64,000 nt of DNA, taken from Azospirillum sp. GTDB lineage: Bacteria; Pseudomonadota; Alphaproteobacteria; Azospirillales; Azospirillaceae. A model generated the notes under the pieces. It made no database searches and was not told the DNA's origin. It worked only from the letters and a program-made list of their open reading frames with translations. Numbering within the stretch: the first letter of the stretch is position 1; the number at the start of each line of letters is the position of its first letter. The DNA is taken from assembly GCA_016124535.1 (NCBI GenBank), contig WGNK01000031.1, forward strand, positions 1 to 64,000, written 5' to 3'. This document shows positions 1 to 9,019 of the stretch, in pieces. A program made the position numbers and the translations under genes.

Positions 1-249
1 ACCACTCGGCGCCAAGGCACCGACCGGGCGCGCCCTTGACCCGGCCGCCGAACCGCGAGCCGATCACCAAAATCGCTTCAAGGTTGCAGCCAGATCCCCG
101 CTCCCGGGAGGCTCGTTTCCATTCGCCGCGTCGAGGAGGCACAAAAATCCTGTAGGCTGCGCTGCCAAGGGAGCTTGCGCCCCCTTCCGACCCCTCGCCC
201 AAGGGCCATCGGCCCCTGGACCCCGTTTACCGGCGGCAGGAACGCGCCC

Positions 250-1248
250 ATGTTCGCTTATGTCGTGCGCCGGATCATGATCATGATCCCGACCCTGTTC
301 GCGATCAGCGCCATCACGTTTTTCATCATCCAGCTGCCGCCCGGCGACTACCTCACCACCATGATGGCCGAGTTGGAAAGCCGCGGCGAGGCGGTCGATC
401 ACAGCAAGATCGACTTCCTGCGCCAGACCTATGGCCTCGACCGGCCACCGATCGAACAGTATTTCATCTGGCTGGGTGGGCTGCTGCAGGGCGATTTCGG
501 CTATTCCTTCGAACACGACATGCCGGTCAACGACGTGGTCGGCGACCGCCTGATCCTGACCGTAGTGGTCTCGTTTGCGACTATCATCTTTATCTGGCTG
601 GTCTCGTTCCCGATCGGCATCTATTCGGCCACTCACCAGTATTCCTGGGGCGATTACGGCCTGACCCTGCTCGGATTCTTAGGACTCGCCACACCCAATT
701 TCCTGCTGGCGCTGGTTTTGCTCTATTTCGCCAATGTTACCTTCGGGCTCTCGGTCGGCGGGCTGATGGACCCGCGCTACCTCAACCAGCCCTGGAGCCT
801 GGCCAAGATGGTCTCGGTGCTGGAACATCTGTGGATCCCGGTGGTGGTGATCGGCACCTCGGGCACCGCGGCAATGATTCGCCGCTTGCGCGCCAACCTG
901 CTCGACGAGTTGCACAAGCAATATGTCGTGACCGCGCGCGCCAAGGGCCTGCCGCCCGGCCGCGCCCTGCTGAAATATCCGCTGCGGATGGCGCTCAACC
1001 CGTTCATCGCCGATATCGGCAGCCTGTTGCCCCAGGTGGTCTCGGGTGCTGCGGTGGTCTCGGTGGTGCTGTCCTTGCCGACCACCGGGCCGATGCTGCT
1101 GGATGCGCTGCGCAGTCAGGACATGTACCTGGCGGGGTCGTTCCTGATGTTCCTGTCGGTGCTGACCGTGGTCGGGGTGTTCCTCTCCGACCTGGCATTG
1201 GCGGCGCTCGACCCACGCATCCGGCTCGGCGGTGGAGCGGTCAAATGA
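250..1248 (+). CDS. Peptide-type ABC transporter permease (DppB/OppB-like)
   Basis: Inner-membrane permease of 332 residues, one half of the channel of an ABC importer for peptides, nickel or related solutes. It begins with the family pattern: a cytoplasmic RR patch, a first membrane helix, then the conserved QLPPGDYL-type loop. The coupling (EAA) loop that docks on the ATPase is visible near residues 217-250 (key part VVTARAKGL). Several further hydrophobic segments follow. The ATG at 250 was preferred over in-frame upstream starts because it opens directly on the helix and a GGCAGGA site lies just upstream. The stop overlaps the next permease by 4 bases (ATGA), so the two are translationally coupled. 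Substrate cannot be told from sequence. The solute-binding protein, if linked, would lie to the left of the window. Confidence 0.9.
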   Translation: MFAYVVRRIMIMIPTLFAISAITFFIIQLPPGDYLTTMMAELESRGEAVDHSKIDFLRQTYGLDRPPIEQYFIWLGGLLQGDFGYSFEHDMPVNDVVGDRLILTVVVSFATIIFIWLVSFPIGIYSATHQYSWGDYGLTLLGFLGLATPNFLLALVLLYFANVTFGLSVGGLMDPRYLNQPWSLAKMVSVLEHLWIPVVVIGTSGTAAMIRRLRANLLDELHKQYVVTARAKGLPPGRALLKYPLRMALNPFIADIGSLLPQVVSGAAVVSVVLSLPTTGPMLLDALRSQDMYLAGSFLMFLSVLTVVGVFLSDLALAALDPRIRLGGGAVK

Positions 1249-2402
1249 GTGCAGACCGTCTGGCCCATACCGTCTCTGCGGCGCCGTTCGACCCCCATGT
1301 CGTCGATGCCCTGACACCGGAGCAGGAGCGCTACTACCAGGCCTCGCAATGGATGATGATGTGGTGGCGGTTCCGGCGCCACCGCGTCGCCGTGCTGTCG
1401 GGCGCGATTTTGCTGCTGCTTTATGCCAGCATCCTGGTCAGCGAGTTTCTCGCACCCTATGGCCTCGACAGCCGCAACACCCGGTTCATCCAGTCGCCGC
1501 CCCAGCAGCTCCATCTGTTCCACGACGGCCAACTGATCGGGCCATTCGTCTACGGCTGGCGCTACCATCTCGACATGACCAACCTGAAGCGCGAGTACGA
1601 GGTCGACCGCACCCAGGTGCAGCCGCTGCGCTTCCTTTGCCTGGGCGACGAGTATGATTTCTGGGGCATGATCCCCGGCCGGCTGCATCTGATCTGCCCG
1701 GCCGAGGGTGGTACCGCCTTTCTGCTCGGCACCGACCGCCTGGGCCGCGACATGCTGAGCCGCATCTTCTACGGCACGCGCATCTCGCTGACCGTCGGCC
1801 TGATCGGCATCATCGTCAGTTTTTGCCTGGGCATCACGATCGGCGGGCTGGCCGGCTATTACGGCGGCTGGATCGACGACCTGATCCAGCGGATGATCGA
1901 GATCATCCGCTCCTTCCCCGAGCTGCCGCTGTGGATGGCGCTGTCGGCGGCGCTGCCGGTGACCTGGAGCCCGCTGGTGGTCTATTTCGGCATTACCCTG
2001 ATCCTCGGCATGCTCGACTGGACCGGGCTGGCCCGCGCGGTGCGTTCCAAGCTGCTGGCGCTGCGCGAAGAGGATTTCACCACGGCCGCCCAGCTGATGG
2101 GCGCCTCGCCGGCGCGGATCATCCGCCGCCACCTGCTGCCCAGCTTCATGAGCCACCTGATCGCCTCGGCAACCCTCTCGGTGCCGGGCATGATTCTGGG
2201 CGAGACCGCGCTGTCGTTTCTGGGGCTCGGCCTGCGGCCGCCGATCACCAGCTGGGGCGTCTTGCTGAACGAGGCCCAGAACATCAACGTGGTCGCACTC
2301 TACCCCTGGCTGATGCTGCCGGTGGTGCCGGTGATCGTGACCGTGCTGGCGTTCAACTTCTTTGGCGACGGCCTGCGCGACGCCGCCGACCCCTATCATT
2401 GA
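1245..2402 (+). CDS. Peptide-type ABC transporter permease (DppC/OppC-like)
   Basis: Second permease (385 residues), partner of the preceding gene. An N-terminal cytoplasmic region and one helix are followed by a long periplasmic insertion, roughly residues 65-155. Then come the family signature TDRLGRDMLSR near residue 163 and the membrane core. The EAA coupling loop lies near residue 268 (TTAAQLMGASPARI). The long insertion is typical of the larger DppC-like permeases found in alphaproteobacteria. The protein ends with the usual FNFFGDGLRDAADP motif. No DppD/DppF ATPase follows; the next gene is on the other strand, so the ATPases are encoded elsewhere or to the left. Confidence 0.92.
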   Translation: MSADRLAHTVSAAPFDPHVVDALTPEQERYYQASQWMMMWWRFRRHRVAVLSGAILLLLYASILVSEFLAPYGLDSRNTRFIQSPPQQLHLFHDGQLIGPFVYGWRYHLDMTNLKREYEVDRTQVQPLRFLCLGDEYDFWGMIPGRLHLICPAEGGTAFLLGTDRLGRDMLSRIFYGTRISLTVGLIGIIVSFCLGITIGGLAGYYGGWIDDLIQRMIEIIRSFPELPLWMALSAALPVTWSPLVVYFGITLILGMLDWTGLARAVRSKLLALREEDFTTAAQLMGASPARIIRRHLLPSFMSHLIASATLSVPGMILGETALSFLGLGLRPPITSWGVLLNEAQNINVVALYPWLMLPVVPVIVTVLAFNFFGDGLRDAADPYH

Positions 2403-2432
2403 CGAGCGGGGCCGGCGACGAGCGGGGCCGGC
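2401..2432 (+). repeat. Perfect 16-bp tandem duplication
   Basis: The unit GACGAGCGGGGCCGGC occurs twice head to tail, starting inside the stop codon of the permease gene. It sits between convergent genes. It may be a simple replication-slippage duplication. Confidence 0.85.
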
Positions 2433-2447
2433 GGTTTCGTTGTTCGT

Positions 2448-3269
2448 TCAGTGGGACATCAGCACCGGCACATGCATGTGGCTGAGCACGGTCTGGGTAG
2501 CACTGCCGAGCAATAATTCCAGCATGCGCGAATGACCGTAGGCTCCCATCACGATGGCGTCGCAGTCGAGTTCCTTGGCGGTGCTGAGAATTTCCTCCCC
2601 CGACTCATGGCGGCCAAGCACGGTCACCAGTTCGCACCTCAGGCCGTGGCGCTCCAGATAAACCAGCAGATCCGCGCCGTCGTCGTCGTCCTCCGGACCG
2701 GGGCGGTCGATGGTCAGCACCGTGATCTTTTCCGCCGCCCACAAGAACGGCATGGCATCGCGCAGGGCACGGGCCGCCTCGCGGCTGCGCCGCCAGACCA
2801 CCAGAATGTGGCGGCCGGGCACGAAGGGTTGCCACCGCCAGGGCAGAATCAGCGTCGGACAGGCCGCCAGCAGGGGCAGACGGTCGGGCAGATGCAGGAT
2901 CACCTGGTCTTCCAGATATGCCGGATGGGCCTGGGTGACGATCGCCAGATCGGCGAAGGCGGCGCGTCCGGCCAACAGCTCGGCGTGGTCGCCCTCGGCA
3001 ACGGTCCAGGCGAAGGACACCGACTTGCAGGCCTGATTGACCTCGGTTTCGATCTGCTCGGCCTTCTCCTGGGCGATCGCGGTCGCCTCGGTGATATAGG
3101 CGAAGGAAGCGCCGCGGCCGGTCATCCCGGCCGGCATGCTGACCGGTGTGGTGACGTAGAGAATATCGAGGAACGCTTCAAATTTCCGAGCCAGGCCGAC
3201 CGCGACCATCAGCCGCGCGGCATGCTTCTCGTCATCTGACATGTGGAGCAGAATCGTCTTGATCGGCAT
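2448..3269 (-). CDS. Tandem-domain universal stress protein (UspA family)
   Basis: 273-residue soluble protein with two UspA folds in tandem. The N-terminal half (about 1-140) starts with the usual IKTILLH beta strand but lacks a good nucleotide motif. The C-terminal half carries the full ATP-binding signature G-2x-G-9x-G-S (GAYGHSRMLELLLGS, about residues 241-255). Such proteins bind ATP and are made under stress or growth arrest; no specific partner is evident. It stands alone, 148 bases downstream of the histidine-rich gene on the same strand, and could share its transcript. Confidence 0.9.
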   Translation of the reverse strand: MPIKTILLHMSDDEKHAARLMVAVGLARKFEAFLDILYVTTPVSMPAGMTGRGASFAYITEATAIAQEKAEQIETEVNQACKSVSFAWTVAEGDHAELLAGRAAFADLAIVTQAHPAYLEDQVILHLPDRLPLLAACPTLILPWRWQPFVPGRHILVVWRRSREAARALRDAMPFLWAAEKITVLTIDRPGPEDDDDGADLLVYLERHGLRCELVTVLGRHESGEEILSTAKELDCDAIVMGAYGHSRMLELLLGSATQTVLSHMHVPVLMSH

Positions 3270-3417
3270 CGCCGCCGTCCTCCCTTCTGGGATCTCGCCC
3301 CTTCGAATCCGGGCAGACGAATACTACCGCGCCGACGCGTGGTCGGCACTTGACATTCCGGTGAACGAGTCTGCTCCCAAGCAAGCGAGCGTCAGCAAAC
3401 GAGCATCGCCCGCAGAT

Positions 3418-3717
3418 TCAGCCGTGACGGTGGTCGTGGGGCTCCAGGTCGGCCAGAGGGTGGACGTGTTCGTGAGGCTTGAGGTCGTGGCGAACGTGTT
3501 CGTGGCTGTGGCCACCGGCATCATGTCCTGCCCCGCCGTGGCGGTCGGCACCCTGATCGTCGTGGTCATGGGGATGGGAATGCTGGTGGATGTGGCGATG
3601 CTCGTGAATGTGGCCGTGCTCGTGGCTATGCACCAGCTCACCATGGTGGTGTTCGTGGCTGTGAGTGTGGCGGTGGGGATGCTGATGGACGTGCTTGTGT
3701 TCGTGGCTGCCCTTCAT
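3418..3717 (-). CDS. Histidine-rich small protein, probable metal binder
   Basis: 99 residues, 36 of them histidine, arranged mostly as alternating HxH runs with Glu, Asp, Gln and Ser. There is no signal peptide, membrane segment or cysteine. The start at 3717 is preferred because a GGGAAAGG ribosome site lies directly upstream; the longer reading frame to 3936 has no such site and a different composition. Family knowledge: proteins of this composition bind Ni, Zn, Co or Cu as storage or chaperone proteins. Which metal is used here is unknown and no metal transporter or metalloenzyme gene is adjacent. Because the codons for His (CAC/CAT) also give long open frames on the other strand, the plus-strand reading is treated as a shadow. 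Translation is probable but not proven. Confidence 0.6.
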   Translation of the reverse strand: MKGSHEHKHVHQHPHRHTHSHEHHHGELVHSHEHGHIHEHRHIHQHSHPHDHDDQGADRHGGAGHDAGGHSHEHVRHDLKPHEHVHPLADLEPHDHRHG

Positions 3718-3995
3718 GACCCTTTCCCTTCCAATTCTAAGTTTCTGTGTTGCCGTTGCCGTCACCGGCAACTGCAAGGCGTGCCCTGCCGCGCTCATAG
3801 ATACCGATATAGGGATCGCCGCCGCCGCTGCCCAGACGGTTTTCCGGCGCCCGGACCGGGCGCCGGGACCGGGCGAAACGCATCGGCCGGCCCCCGGCGC
3901 GGGGCGGTCGCCACGGCGGTGATGGCTCGGTTGCAAGGCCGGCGGTTCTCGCCGGGGCCAAATCTCGCTATGGGGGTTACCCGCTGTCTTCGGCC

Positions 3996-5294
3996 TTGGG
4001 TCCCCTCCTGTCCTCCGCCCTGTCCGCCGCCGCCCGTTTTGACAAGCACCGGCCGCCCCCTGGCGGCGATCGATCGCCGCCGCCTGCGCTCCGCTTGGTC
4101 GGGCTGATGATTGCCGCAGAAATCCTCAGCATGGCCGGATTCTCGCCCTTTGCCGTGACCATGCCCGAATTGATCGGGCTGTGGCGTCTGACCCCGAGCG
4201 AGGCCGGTTGGATCCATGGCGCCTATTTCGCCGGCTATGTCGCCGCGGTGCCGCTGCTGGTCGGGCTGACCGACCGCTGGGACGCCCGCGCGATCTATCT
4301 GCTCGGCTGCCTGGCCGGGGTCGCAGCCGGCCTCGGCTTCGCGCGGTACGCCGACGGGCTGTGGCCGGCCATCGGGTTCCGGGCACTGGCCGGGGCCGGG
4401 CTGGCCGGCACCTATATGCCGGGTCTGCGCATCCTGACCGAGCGGCTGGGACCCCAGGCGCGATTGCGCGCGGTCCCTTATTACACCGCCAGTTTCGGCA
4501 TCGGCGTCAGCCTGTCGTTCCTGGCCGCCGGCTGGATCGATCAGCGCTGGGGCTGGTCCGCCACCTACCTCGCCGGGAGTGCGGGTGCTGCGCTCTCCGT
4601 GGCTCTGCTGCTCGTGGCGGTCATCGGCACCACCCGTCAGGCCGAACCGGTCGCGGCGGGACCGCGGCGCCATCCGCTGGATTTCCGCCCGGTCTTCACC
4701 AATCGCGGTGCGCTCGGCTATATTCTGGCCTATGGCGGGCACTGCTGGGAGCTGTTTGCCTTGCGCTCCTGGATCGTCGCGTTCCTGCTGTTCGCCTGGA
4801 GCCGCAGCACCAGCGCCGCCCCCGGCGAGGTGGTGACCCATTGGGTCACCGTGATCGTGCTGGTCGGCGTGCCGTCGAGCATTCTGGGCGCCGAACTGGC
4901 GCTGCGCCGGCGGCGCCGTCCGCTGGTCTTGCGGGTATGCGGCTTGACCGTGGCCGCCGGGCTGGCCTGCGGCGCCCTGGCGGGTTTCGGCTTCCCGGCC
5001 GTGGTCGCCGCCGCCCTGGCCTACAGCTTCCTGATTACCGCCGATTCCGGTGCCCTGACCGCCGGTGCGGTCGATCAGTCGCGGCCCGGCGAACAGGGCG
5101 CTACCCTGGCCGTGCACTCGCTGATCGGCTTCACCGGCGGTGCCCTCGGCCCGATCGCCGCCGGTACCGTCCTGCAGATCGCGGGCGGCCTTCAGTCCGC
5201 GCTGGCCTGGGCGGCGGCGCTGGCGGTGATGGCGGCCGGCTCGGCGGCGGCCGGCCTCGCCCTTTACCTGGCCAAGCCGCCGGCAAAGGGCTGA
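3996..5294 (+). CDS. Major facilitator superfamily (MFS) transporter
   Basis: Inner-membrane secondary transporter, up to 432 residues with about 12 hydrophobic segments. A motif-A-like loop between helices 2 and 3 (GLTDRWDARAIYLLG) and a shorter one in the second half support the family. A central basic loop (about residues 205-230) separates the two six-helix bundles. The start is uncertain: TTG at 3996 is the longest option, while ATG at 4107 opens just before the first membrane segment and may be the real one. Substrate is not predictable from sequence. It is divergent from the histidine-rich gene, and no partner gene is evident. Confidence 0.82.
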   Translation: MGPLLSSALSAAARFDKHRPPPGGDRSPPPALRLVGLMIAAEILSMAGFSPFAVTMPELIGLWRLTPSEAGWIHGAYFAGYVAAVPLLVGLTDRWDARAIYLLGCLAGVAAGLGFARYADGLWPAIGFRALAGAGLAGTYMPGLRILTERLGPQARLRAVPYYTASFGIGVSLSFLAAGWIDQRWGWSATYLAGSAGAALSVALLLVAVIGTTRQAEPVAAGPRRHPLDFRPVFTNRGALGYILAYGGHCWELFALRSWIVAFLLFAWSRSTSAAPGEVVTHWVTVIVLVGVPSSILGAELALRRRRRPLVLRVCGLTVAAGLACGALAGFGFPAVVAAALAYSFLITADSGALTAGAVDQSRPGEQGATLAVHSLIGFTGGALGPIAAGTVLQIAGGLQSALAWAAALAVMAAGSAAAGLALYLAKPPAKG

Positions 5295-5298
5295 GGCC

Positions 5299-5322
5299 CC
5301 GGCAGTGTTCCCGGCAGTGTTC
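5299..5322 (+). repeat. 12-bp direct repeat after the MFS gene
   Basis: CCGGCAGTGTTC is repeated twice back to back just behind the stop codon of the MFS gene. No hairpin forms. Likely slippage. Confidence 0.6.
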
Positions 5323-5436
5323 AAGGACCCCTCACATCAAGGTGACTGGAGGGTGCCGGGGCCGGGTGGTACCTCTTAGGGAGGCGGGACGCTTGCCGAG
5401 CTCGCCGATGAAGCCCCAGAACCGGATCACCATGGC

Positions 5437-6222
5437 ATGGACAGGGTAAATCCTGAGCCCGGCAGCCTGATGGCTGTGCCCGAAACTCGGCCGACCGCGG
5501 ATCATGCCCCGTCGAACCGGCCGGTCTGGCGTTGGCTGCCGCTGGCCCTGCTCGCTGCGGGTTTCACCGCCTTCGTCGCGCTGGGCGGTGGCGACTGGCT
5601 CAGCTTCGCCATGCTGTCGCAAAATTATGGCGCCCTGGAGGCGCTGGTCGCCGGATACCAGGTCGAGGCGGCCTTGGTCTTTATGGCGGTCTACGCCCTG
5701 TCGACCGCGTTTTCAGTGCCCGGCGGGGTGGTGCTGACGGTCGCCGGCGGCTGTCTGTTCGGAACCGGGCTGGCCACGGCCTATGTCGTGCTGGGGGCCA
5801 CCGCCGGCGCGGTCGCCGTGTTCCTGGCGGCGCGCACCGCTCTGGGCGACCTGCTGCGGCACCGGGCCGGACCCTGGCTGACCCGGCTGGAAGCCGGGTT
5901 CAAGCGGGACGCCTTCAGCTATCTGCTGGTGCTGCGCCTGGTGCCGCTGTTTCCGTTCTGGCTGGTCAATCTGGTGCCGGCCTTCCTCGGCGTCTCGCTG
6001 ACCACCTACACGGTGACCACGGTGGTCGGCATCATCCCCGGCGCCTTCGTCTACGCCTCGGTCGGCAATGGCGTCGCCACCCTGATCGAGCGCGGCGGCA
6101 CCCCCGATCTCGGCGTCATCTTCGCCCCGGAAATCCTCTTGCCGATCCTCGGACTGGCGGTGCTGGCGATGATCCCGGTCGCCTATCGTTGGCTGGTCGG
6201 GCGCCGGGCGGGACGACCGTGA
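5437..6222 (+). CDS. TVP38/TMEM64 (VTT-domain) family membrane protein
   Basis: 261-residue integral membrane protein of the DedA-related VTT (SNARE-associated) family, whose members are implicated in lipid scrambling or transport. Hydrophobic segments lie near residues 28-50, 75-125, 165-205 and 225-250. The family-typical FSVPGGVVLTVAGG and LRLVPLFPFWLVN blocks are present, followed by TVVGIIPGAFVYASVG. An internal ATG at 5470 is an alternative start. The last four bases overlap the GTG start of the oxidoreductase gene, so both are probably made from one mRNA. This gene pair recurs in many bacteria, but a joint function has not been shown here. Confidence 0.88.
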   Translation: MDRVNPEPGSLMAVPETRPTADHAPSNRPVWRWLPLALLAAGFTAFVALGGGDWLSFAMLSQNYGALEALVAGYQVEAALVFMAVYALSTAFSVPGGVVLTVAGGCLFGTGLATAYVVLGATAGAVAVFLAARTALGDLLRHRAGPWLTRLEAGFKRDAFSYLLVLRLVPLFPFWLVNLVPAFLGVSLTTYTVTTVVGIIPGAFVYASVGNGVATLIERGGTPDLGVIFAPEILLPILGLAVLAMIPVAYRWLVGRRAGRP

Positions 6223-7637
6223 GCGCGCCGATCGCCGCCGATCTCTGCGTGATCGGGGCCGGCTCGGGCGGCTTGTCGGTGGCGGCGGGTGCGGCCCAAT
6301 TGGGTGTCTCGACGGTGCTGATCGAGCGTGGCCGGATGGGCGGGGACTGCCTCAATACCGGCTGCGTGCCGTCCAAGGCGCTGCTCGCGGCGGCCAAGGC
6401 CGCGGCGGCGATCACCGAGGCCGGGCGGTTCGGCATCACCGCCGGGCCGACGCGGATCGATTTCGGCCGGGTCCACGATCACGTCCACCAGGTCATCGCC
6501 GGCATCGCTCCCCATGACTCGGTCGAGCGCTTCGAGGGGCTGGGCGTGCGGGTGATCCAGGCCGAGGCCCGCTTTGTCGCGCCTGACACGGTGGCGGCCG
6601 GCGATGTCCTGGTCAAGGCGCGGCGCTTCGTGGTCGCCACCGGGTCTCGGCCGGCGCTGCCGGCGCTGCCGGGACTGGCCGAGCTGCCCCATCTGACCAA
6701 CGAAACCGTGTTCGAGCGGCGCGACTGCCCGGCGCACCTGATCGTGATCGGTGGTGGCCCGATCGGCGCCGAACTGGCCCAGGCCCATCGTCGCCTGGGC
6801 GCCCAGGTCACGGTGCTCGAAATGACCACGCTGCTTCCCAAGGACGATCCCGAACTGGTCGATGTCGTGCGCCATCAACTGGTCGCCGAGGGCATCGACC
6901 TGCGCGAAGGGGCCATGGTGCTGCGGGTCGAACGGGCGGGCGACGGCGTCGCCGCGGTGCTCGGCGACGGCACGCGGATCGAAGGCTCCGACTTGCTGAT
7001 CGCGGCCGGCCGCAGACCCAATGTCGAGGGATTGGGGCTCGACACCGCCGGGGTGGCATTGGATGGCCGCGGCTTCGTCGCGGTCGATGCCCGCCTGCGC
7101 ACCGGCAACCGCCGCATCTTCGCGATCGGCGACGTAGCCGGCGGCCCCCAGTTCACCCATGTCGCCGGCTACCATGCCGGCATCGTCATCCGCAATGCCC
7201 TGTTCAGATTGCCCGCCAGGGTCGACTACCGGGCGTTGCCCTGGGTCACCTATACCGAACCGGAACTGGCCCAGGTCGGCCTGACCGAGGCCGCCGCGCG
7301 CGACCGCCATGGCGCGATCCGGGTGCTGCGCTGGCCGTTCGCCGACAACGACCGCGCCCGTGCCGAGCGCCGGATCGACGGCCTGGTCAAGGTGATCACC
7401 CGGCCGTGCGGCCGGGTCCTCGGCGCCTCGATCGTCGGCGCCCAGGCCGGCGAACAGCTGATGGTATGGTCGCTGGCGATCGCCCAGGGCCTGAAAGTGG
7501 GGGCCGTCGCCAATCTGATCGCGCCCTATCCGACGCTGGGCGAAGCCGGCAAACGCGCCGCCGGCAGCTTTTTCACCACTGCCCTGTTCGGCCCCCGCAC
7601 CCGGCGCCTGGTCCGGTTCCTGTCGCGGTTCGGCTGA
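6219..7637 (+). CDS. Pyridine nucleotide-disulfide oxidoreductase, dihydrolipoyl dehydrogenase / mercuric reductase-like
   Basis: 472-residue FAD flavoprotein. It has an N-terminal dinucleotide-binding GAGSGG (residues 13-18), a redox-active disulfide GGDCLNTGCVPSK (Cys44 and Cys49), an NAD(P)H-binding GGGPIGAELA in the middle, the second FAD motif IFAIGDVAGG, and a C-terminal dimerisation domain. True lipoamide dehydrogenases have a catalytic His-Glu pair near the C terminus; here the equivalent stretch reads APYPTLGE, so the base histidine is missing. It also lacks the C-terminal vicinal cysteines of mercuric reductase. It is therefore unlikely to be either enzyme in the strict sense, and the substrate is unknown. 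GTG start overlapping the upstream stop. Confidence 0.88.
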   Translation: MSAPIAADLCVIGAGSGGLSVAAGAAQLGVSTVLIERGRMGGDCLNTGCVPSKALLAAAKAAAAITEAGRFGITAGPTRIDFGRVHDHVHQVIAGIAPHDSVERFEGLGVRVIQAEARFVAPDTVAAGDVLVKARRFVVATGSRPALPALPGLAELPHLTNETVFERRDCPAHLIVIGGGPIGAELAQAHRRLGAQVTVLEMTTLLPKDDPELVDVVRHQLVAEGIDLREGAMVLRVERAGDGVAAVLGDGTRIEGSDLLIAAGRRPNVEGLGLDTAGVALDGRGFVAVDARLRTGNRRIFAIGDVAGGPQFTHVAGYHAGIVIRNALFRLPARVDYRALPWVTYTEPELAQVGLTEAAARDRHGAIRVLRWPFADNDRARAERRIDGLVKVITRPCGRVLGASIVGAQAGEQLMVWSLAIAQGLKVGAVANLIAPYPTLGEAGKRAAGSFFTTALFGPRTRRLVRFLSRFG

Positions 7638-7863
7638 GCGGTGGCCCGATCGATACCCGGTGCGTCGTTGCAGCGGCCGCAGTCGCCCACCCAGCCAAGG
7701 CAGCGCAAGCGAAATCTCCCGACAACGCTCCGGCCGGCAACCTGCTGGCTCAATCAATTGCGATCAGCGCTGATTTGTGGTCTAGATATGGGCACCGGAC
7801 CGGCACGACCCAGGGTGATTGGGATAAACCGTGCGCCGACGTCGCGACCAGGGAGTTCTGGCG

Positions 7864-9006
7864 ATGCAGCCCGAAGCGATCTTGACCAATGCCCAGGTCG
7901 TCACGGGAAGCGAGCAGTTCACCGGCACCGTTGTGATGCGCGACGGGCAGATCGCCGAGATCGACCGTGGGCGGTCGCGGTCGCCGGCGGCCGAAGACCT
8001 CGACGGGGAATTCCTGCTGCCGGGGCTGGTCGAGTTGCACACCGACAACCTGGAGCGCCACTTCATGCCGCGCCCGGGCGTGGTCTGGCCCTCGGCACTG
8101 GCGGCGGTGCTCACCCATGATGGCCAGGCGATCGGCGCCGGCATCACCACGGTGCTCGATGCGGTCTGCGTCGGCGAATACCGGGAGGGCGGCCGGCGAC
8201 GGGTAATTCTCTCCGAGTCGGTGGCGACGGTCACCGCGGCCCGCGGACAGCGGTTGCTGCGCGCCGAGCATTTCCTTCATCTGCGCTGCGAGGTCGCCGA
8301 CCCCTGCGTGGTCGAAATGTTCGAGCCCAACGCCGACCATCCGCTGCTGCGCCTGGTCTCGCTGATGGATCACACCCCCGGACAGCGCCAGTGGCAGGAT
8401 CTTGGGCGTTTCCGCGACTTCCACCGCCAGGCCGACTGGACCGACGACCGGCTCGACGCCCTGGTCGCGGAGCAGTTGATCACCCAGGCGCGCTTCGCCG
8501 CATCGAACCGCTTCGACGTGGTGGCTCAATGCCGCGCGCGGGGTATTCCGCTGGCCAGCCATGACGACACCCTGGCCGAGCATGTCCGCGAAGCGGTCGC
8601 CGACGGCATCACGCTGTCGGAATTCCCAACCTCCCGACCAGCGGCGGAGGAAGCCCGGCGCCATGGTCTGGCGATCATTCTGGGCGCCCCCAATCTGGTC
8701 CGCGGCGAATCCCATTCCGGCAATGTCTCGGCCGGGACCTTGGCCGACGACCGGCTGGTCGATGTCCTGTCGTCGGACTATGTCCCGGCCAGCCTGCTCC
8801 ATGCCGCCTTTCTGCTGCGCGACCGTCACGGCTGGTCGCTGCCGGACGCGGTGCGGACGGTCAGCGCCGCCCCGGCACAGCGCCTGGGCCTGGCCGATCG
8901 CGGCGAGATCGCCCCCGGTCGGCGCGCCGACCTGATCCGGGTCCGGCCGGTCGGCGACTTCCCGGTGGTGCGCGCGGTCTGGGTGGCCGGAAGCCGGGTT
9001 CAGTAA
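7864..9006 (+). CDS. phnM: Alpha-D-ribose 1-methylphosphonate 5-triphosphate diphosphatase
   Basis: 380-residue metal-dependent amidohydrolase-fold enzyme. It removes pyrophosphate from the 5-triphosphate intermediate of the carbon-phosphorus lyase pathway. The PhnM signature ELHTDNLERH lies at residues 57-66, containing metal-ligand histidine. Later motifs are ASHDDT and LSEFPTS, then EAxRxGL-type and GAPNLVRGESHSGN near the end, all family-typical. ATG at 7864 was chosen over an upstream GTG because GGGAG precedes it and family members start here. It is followed after 13 bases by the DUF1045 gene. No C-P lyase core gene (phnG-L) lies in the window, so the pathway must be completed from another locus or the gene serves a different phosphonate route. 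Confidence 0.93.
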   Translation: MQPEAILTNAQVVTGSEQFTGTVVMRDGQIAEIDRGRSRSPAAEDLDGEFLLPGLVELHTDNLERHFMPRPGVVWPSALAAVLTHDGQAIGAGITTVLDAVCVGEYREGGRRRVILSESVATVTAARGQRLLRAEHFLHLRCEVADPCVVEMFEPNADHPLLRLVSLMDHTPGQRQWQDLGRFRDFHRQADWTDDRLDALVAEQLITQARFAASNRFDVVAQCRARGIPLASHDDTLAEHVREAVADGITLSEFPTSRPAAEEARRHGLAIILGAPNLVRGESHSGNVSAGTLADDRLVDVLSSDYVPASLLHAAFLLRDRHGWSLPDAVRTVSAAPAQRLGLADRGEIAPGRRADLIRVRPVGDFPVVRAVWVAGSRVQ

Positions 9007-9019
9007 GGACCGCGGTCGG

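Noticed and set aside
3241..4107. Plus-strand frame (288 residues) crossing the histidine-rich gene
   Set aside because: The Val/Met-rich stretch is the complement of the His codons, and the frame spans two gene starts.
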